From: Verrucomicrobiia bacterium
GTDB taxonomy: Bacteria; Verrucomicrobiota; Verrucomicrobiia; Limisphaerales; UBA11358
Reading direction: 5' to 3'
DNA: 16,373 nucleotides
Assembly: GCA_030044395.1 (NCBI GenBank)
Contig: JASHVW010000301.1
Span: 1-16,373, forward strand
This document shows, piece by piece, positions 12,258 to 16,373 of this stretch. Numbering within the stretch: position 1 is the stretch's first letter; each line of letters opens with the position of its first letter. The position numbers and the translations under genes are program-made. The notes beneath the pieces are model-generated. The model saw only the letters and a program-made list of their open reading frames with translations. It ran no database searches and was not told the origin of the DNA.

Positions 12258-15200
12258 ATGAAACCAAAACTTCCCGTCTCGCAATCCATTGTTTTGCGCC
12301 AAAGCAGCCGGCTTTTCGCCGGACTGTTTTTCGCCGCTTTCCTTGTTGGCGTCACCGCAAATGCGCAGCAGAGTCTTTCCTGGGATCCCGGGCACGCGGC
12401 TGGATCGGGCGGGACCGGAACGTGGAATTTGAACACCACCGCTGACTGGTATAACGGTACTGCCGATGTCACGTGGACTGACAATTCTGCGGTCGGCACC
12501 AACACGGCGATATTTGGCGGGACCGCCGGCACGGTGACGCTCGATTCCAGTTTGAGCGCGTCGAATCTGACATTCAACACCACCGGCTATACGATTAGCG
12601 GTTCGGGAACACTGACGCTTGGCGCTGGCGGCATCAACGCCAGTCCTCTAAGCAGCGGAACGGTGACGCTTAACAACGCCCTGGCGTTGGCGGCGGTGCA
12701 GCAGCCCTGGCAGGTCGGTTCCGGCGCAATACTCGCCGTCAATGGAACCATTACCCGCAACACGGGAGCGACGGTTGATTTTTCCACACCCGGAGGCGTG
12801 ACGACGACAAGCGCGTATCTGGCGAACGACGCGGGCGGGATCCTCGATGGATGGGCAACCAGTGGAAACGACGATTCATCCACGACTACTGGGGATTTTG
12901 TTTCTGCCAGCAATAATATCATTGTTATTAGCACCAATTACACCGACGTGTCCGCGTCAGGCAGCACGACTCCGAACATTGCCAGCCTATCCGGGCAAAA
13001 TTTGGTTTCTGGTGCGCTGAATGGAAATAACAATGTTACTACAATTACAAACAACGTAACGATCAACTCACTGGTGCAACAAGGCGACTTTGTCGTTAAC
13101 GATGGTGTGACCGTGACGTTGAGAAGTGGTGGTCTTATTCAGCGCGGCGAAAGCCGGTGGCTGATTGATGAAACCGCTTTTGAAATTGGGACGGCGGCAA
13201 TAGATTCAGGCTTGGCCAGTGGAGAGTTATTTGTTCATACGCCAAATGGGTTGACGGCCAACAATGCGGCCAACGGCGGCAATTGGCGGATCTGGCCAAT
13301 TATTGAGAATAACGGGTCAACGCCCGGCATATTGGTCAAGGATGGGCCTGGTTGTGTTATATTGCAGAATTATAACACCTACAGCGGCGGCACAATTATC
13401 AATAATGGAATCGTTGTTGCCGGCGGCGCGGTCACGAGCCAATCTCTTGAGTCTTCGACCACAGGTTACGGGACCATAACGGTAAACAAATCCGGCATCA
13501 TTGAAATAGGTTATGGCACGGGCAATGCCGGGCTTGACTATTACGTCACCAACAGCATTGAAATGAATGGCGGTGAAGGCCTGGCGGATGATGGCCATCA
13601 ACATTTTAGCGGTCCGATTAATATTCTGGCGGGCGGCGCCACCTTTGGCTCAACTTACGATGGAGGTGGAGATCCCAATCTTGGCAACAAGGGATTATTC
13701 CTGGATGGTCTTATCAGCGGTTCCGGACCCATCACCCTTGAGCAATCCTCCATGGCGGGTGAAAATGATTACTATGGCAATGCCGGTGGAAATTCTTATA
13801 ACAGCTCGATTGTGGAGTTTACAAACAATGCCAACACTTACTCAGGGACCATCACGATTATGCCCTACACAACAGGGTCGGGCGCCGGGAGTTATTTAGC
13901 CATCAACGCCAGCACGGCACTTCAATATGCGACATTGAATCTGACCAATAATACCGGAGGAAATCGGTATGCAGCATTGGGCGGTGTTTACACGCCATTG
14001 ATTTTTGACAGTGCTCTGGGCGCGGCAACGGTTGGAGCCATTACCGGCAGCGGCAATATTGTCCTGCAGGGATATAACGAAAATACCTATGCCGTAACCA
14101 CCAACGCGATCGCGCTTTCAGTTGGCAACAACAATACGAGCACGACGTATTCCGGCATCATTACCGGCTCCGGCAGTTTGACAAAGGTCGGAAGCGGCAC
14201 GCTTACCCTTTCCACCCCTTGTACTTATACGGGCGACACGACAGTCAACGGCGGCAGGCTGGCATTAACTGGCGCGTTTCCAGATTCGACAAACATCATC
14301 GTGGGCACCGGAGCAACCTTTGACATCTCAGGCCTCAGCTCCGCAACCCTGTCTTCCAGCCAGAACCTATTCGGAAGCGGAACCGTCAACGGTTCACTCG
14401 CGGCAAGTTCCGGTTCGGAAATCTATGCGGATAGCGGCAGTGGATTTGGAACCAACGCTTTCAATAATAATTTGACGTTGAACGCGGGTGCCCTGGTTCA
14501 TTTCTCGCTGGGCACTTCTTCCAGCGGCCCCAACGACCTGATGACGGTCGGCGGAACGTTGACGGCGAACAATAACATTATCCACATCAGTGCTCCGAGC
14601 ACGTCGTCCAGCCTGCAGGCTGCTGACTATACCCTGATGACTTCAGCCAATACAATTTCGGGCAGTTTCAACCCGGCGCCCGCCTGGGACGTTGCTCCCG
14701 CGAATGCGGCCCATTTCTCGATCGTCACGAGCGGCGGCACGGTCAAGCTGCACTATGTCGTGAACACCTCGCCGACGGGCGGCGGCGCGATCACGCCCAA
14801 CCCGGCTCTGCGCAATCAAAATGTGCTGATCACCGTTACTGCGACCAACGGCACGGGTGGCACGGTTGACAGCGTCACGGTGGACGCGAGTTCCATCGGC
14901 GGCTCACCCAGTCTGGCCTTGGTTGACGAGGGCGGAAACGTCTGGACCAACTCCGTGACCGTGACGCCGGGCACCGGGGCCGGCGGCAAGACCCTGTCGG
15001 CCACTTTGACCGACACGGCCTCATTGAGCGGGAACGTCAATATCCCGTTGACTGTCGTCGTGGGCAATGACGTGTGGAACGGGGCGGGCGGCAACGCAAA
15101 TTGGAGCACGGGATTGAACTGGACCAACAAGATTGGCCCCGGCTACGTGGGCGACAGCCTGGAGTTTGCCGGCAGCACGCAACTTTCGCCAAATATGGAC

Positions 15201-16373
15201 AACAATTACACCATTACCGCGTTGCTGTTTGACACCACGGCGGGCGCATTCAATATCGGCAGCAGTGGCGGCTACACTCTGACGTTGACCGGGTCGGGTT
15301 CGATCATCAACAATTCGGCAAATCCGCAGACACTGAATTTGGCGCTTGCAGATTCCGGCGGCGGTCTGACGAAGGGTGGAATCGGCGTGTTAAACCTGAC
15401 GGGCAGTGAAACCTACAGCGGGCCGACGGTGATCAACGCGGGGACATTGAACATCTCGGGAAGCGTTGCCAGCACGGTCAACATGATCGTGGGAAACACG
15501 GCTGGGAATTCGGCGCTCGAGATTTCCGGCTCCATTTCGCCCTACTATCTGCTGGTTGGCAATGTCGCTAATGCGGTCGCCGCAGTTTATCAGACGGGCG
15601 GAAGTGTGGATGCCAACGCCACCAGCGGCTATGACAATCTTTGCATAGGAAATATTCCGGGTGCGGTCGGTTACTACGACGCCGCGGGCGGGTCTTTGAC
15701 GGCAAACGGCGTTGCGCTGGCTGGCGAGGACAACAATGGCACCAGCAGCAGTTTCGGCAACCCGGGCGGCAGTGGCATCATGGACATCAACGGAGCGACG
15801 GTGGACGACACCGGCTGGTTTGTCATGTGCCGCAACAACACGACCCAAACCGGCATCTTGAACGTCTATAGCGGTTCGCTCAGTTATGACGGCGGCGGAC
15901 TGGTCTGCGACTGGGGCGCTGGTCAGACGAGCATTATCAATGTCATGGGGGGCGCCATCACGACGCCATTGCTGGCCACCGTGGGCATTGGCCTTGGCGG
16001 CGGCAATAACACGGGAATTTTGAACCTCGACGGCGGCGTGGCGGAAGCAAACGTCGTAAGCGGTAACTTTGGCGGCACCAGCGGTCAACTCAACTTCAAC
16101 GGCGGAACGCTCCAGGCGAACGCCAACAGCTCAAACTTCATCCACGTCACCGGCGCTGATATTTACAGCGGCGGCGCCATCATTGACAACAATGGCTACG
16201 AGGTCACCAACTCACAACCTCTATTGTCGCCAACCGGCGACGGCATTTATACCGTCGCTTCGTTCACTTCCGGCGCCGGCTATGTCATGCCGCCCATCGT
16301 CACGATCGTTCCCGGGAACGGCGACACAACTGGCGCGGGCGCAACGGCAATCGCGGAGATAAACCCGTTGACC
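12258..16373 (+). CDS. giant exported autotransporter-associated beta-strand-repeat protein, 3' part missing
   Basis: I translated this frame by eye from the ATG to the window end and found no stop; 1372 codons are present and the gene continues. Residues 1-36 form a signal peptide: basic start, hydrophobic LFAGLFFAAFLVGV core, cut probably after ANA. The module SLSWDPG...GTWNLNTTADW (about 40-70) is a typical opening of verrucomicrobial beta-strand-repeat proteins. A similar WNGAGGNANW module begins at residue 940. PATR-like repeats occur at about 363-392 (NYNTYSGGTIINNG), 637-673 (LTKVGSGTLTL...TYTGDTTVNGG) and 1034-1068 (LTKGGIGVLNL...TYSGPTVINAG). An Ig-like beta-sandwich linker lies at about 833-935. 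The protein should form a long parallel beta-helix outside the cell. Its anchor (PEP-CTERM, autotransporter barrel or other) lies beyond the window. The ATG lacks a clear ribosome binding site. Confidence 0.88.
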   Translation, partial: MKPKLPVSQSIVLRQSSRLFAGLFFAAFLVGVTANAQQSLSWDPGHAAGSGGTGTWNLNTTADWYNGTADVTWTDNSAVGTNTAIFGGTAGTVTLDSSLSASNLTFNTTGYTISGSGTLTLGAGGINASPLSSGTVTLNNALALAAVQQPWQVGSGAILAVNGTITRNTGATVDFSTPGGVTTTSAYLANDAGGILDGWATSGNDDSSTTTGDFVSASNNIIVISTNYTDVSASGSTTPNIASLSGQNLVSGALNGNNNVTTITNNVTINSLVQQGDFVVNDGVTVTLRSGGLIQRGESRWLIDETAFEIGTAAIDSGLASGELFVHTPNGLTANNAANGGNWRIWPIIENNGSTPGILVKDGPGCVILQNYNTYSGGTIINNGIVVAGGAVTSQSLESSTTGYGTITVNKSGIIEIGYGTGNAGLDYYVTNSIEMNGGEGLADDGHQHFSGPINILAGGATFGSTYDGGGDPNLGNKGLFLDGLISGSGPITLEQSSMAGENDYYGNAGGNSYNSSIVEFTNNANTYSGTITIMPYTTGSGAGSYLAINASTALQYATLNLTNNTGGNRYAALGGVYTPLIFDSALGAATVGAITGSGNIVLQGYNENTYAVTTNAIALSVGNNNTSTTYSGIITGSGSLTKVGSGTLTLSTPCTYTGDTTVNGGRLALTGAFPDSTNIIVGTGATFDISGLSSATLSSSQNLFGSGTVNGSLAASSGSEIYADSGSGFGTNAFNNNLTLNAGALVHFSLGTSSSGPNDLMTVGGTLTANNNIIHISAPSTSSSLQAADYTLMTSANTISGSFNPAPAWDVAPANAAHFSIVTSGGTVKLHYVVNTSPTGGGAITPNPALRNQNVLITVTATNGTGGTVDSVTVDASSIGGSPSLALVDEGGNVWTNSVTVTPGTGAGGKTLSATLTDTASLSGNVNIPLTVVVGNDVWNGAGGNANWSTGLNWTNKIGPGYVGDSLEFAGSTQLSPNMDNNYTITALLFDTTAGAFNIGSSGGYTLTLTGSGSIINNSANPQTLNLALADSGGGLTKGGIGVLNLTGSETYSGPTVINAGTLNISGSVASTVNMIVGNTAGNSALEISGSISPYYLLVGNVANAVAAVYQTGGSVDANATSGYDNLCIGNIPGAVGYYDAAGGSLTANGVALAGEDNNGTSSSFGNPGGSGIMDINGATVDDTGWFVMCRNNTTQTGILNVYSGSLSYDGGGLVCDWGAGQTSIINVMGGAITTPLLATVGIGLGGGNNTGILNLDGGVAEANVVSGNFGGTSGQLNFNGGTLQANANSSNFIHVTGADIYSGGAIIDNNGYEVTNSQPLLSPTGDGIYTVASFTSGAGYVMPPIVTIVPGNGDTTGAGATAIAEINPLT

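Noticed and set aside
15390..16088. A 232-codon frame on the - strand inside the giant gene
   Set aside because: The + strand frame has a signal peptide, PATR repeats and continuity over 1372 codons; the - strand frame is Ala/Val/Arg-rich with no motif.
12258..16373. Reading the tandem Gly/Thr/Asn-rich codons as a DNA-level tandem repeat or CRISPR-like array
   Set aside because: The similarity is at protein level (beta-strand repeats with varied codons); there are no regular direct repeats with unique spacers.

Overview
The window looks like a chromosomal piece of a Verrucomicrobiota bacterium, most likely of the Pedosphaera/Limisphaerales type. This is inferred from gene content: a XylR-like regulator fused to an AraC DNA-binding domain, a pseudopilin-like secreted protein with a C-terminal DGHV motif, a very large autotransporter-associated beta-strand-repeat protein, and dispersed TTTAACC...GATGAA repeat arms. 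I could not search a database, so the taxonomy is a reasoned guess. No tRNA, rRNA, CRISPR array, transposase or phage gene is visible.

Left part (1-2908, + strand): housekeeping and small-molecule genes in a row. They are the 3' part of a class III aminotransferase, rsmA (16S rRNA dimethyladenosine transferase), a GNAT acetyltransferase only 10 bases after rsmA, and a NUDIX hydrolase of the YfcD/IDI-like group. A GC-rich hairpin sits between the NUDIX gene and the convergent acs gene.

Middle part (3013-8685, - strand): a probable three-gene operon read right to left. It holds a soluble hybrid histidine kinase (REC-HisKA-HATPase-REC-REC-Hpt), a REC-Hpt-REC protein with no visible output domain whose start overlaps the kinase stop by 4 bases (ATGA), and acetyl-CoA synthetase. 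Together the first two genes carry eight candidate phospho-accepting residues. The layout suggests a phosphorelay tied to acetate metabolism.

Right part (9292-16373): an accessory locus. A XylR-like regulator (- strand) is divergent from a pseudopilin-like gene (+ strand), which is followed by a giant exported beta-strand-repeat gene (+ strand). The giant gene starts at 12258 and is still open at the window end, at least 1372 codons. The upstream regions of both + strand genes carry the same arrangement: two direct repeats of about 14 bp (consensus near TGCGCAAATTGGCG) exactly 21 bp apart, directly followed by a TTGT-type -35 and a TAG(C/A)AT -10. A 21-bp direct-repeat spacing matches the way AraC-family activators bind, so I propose that the XylR-like protein controls both genes. 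This is the most interesting signal in the window. The regions 8686-9291, 10486-10825 and 11636-12257 contain no convincing gene.
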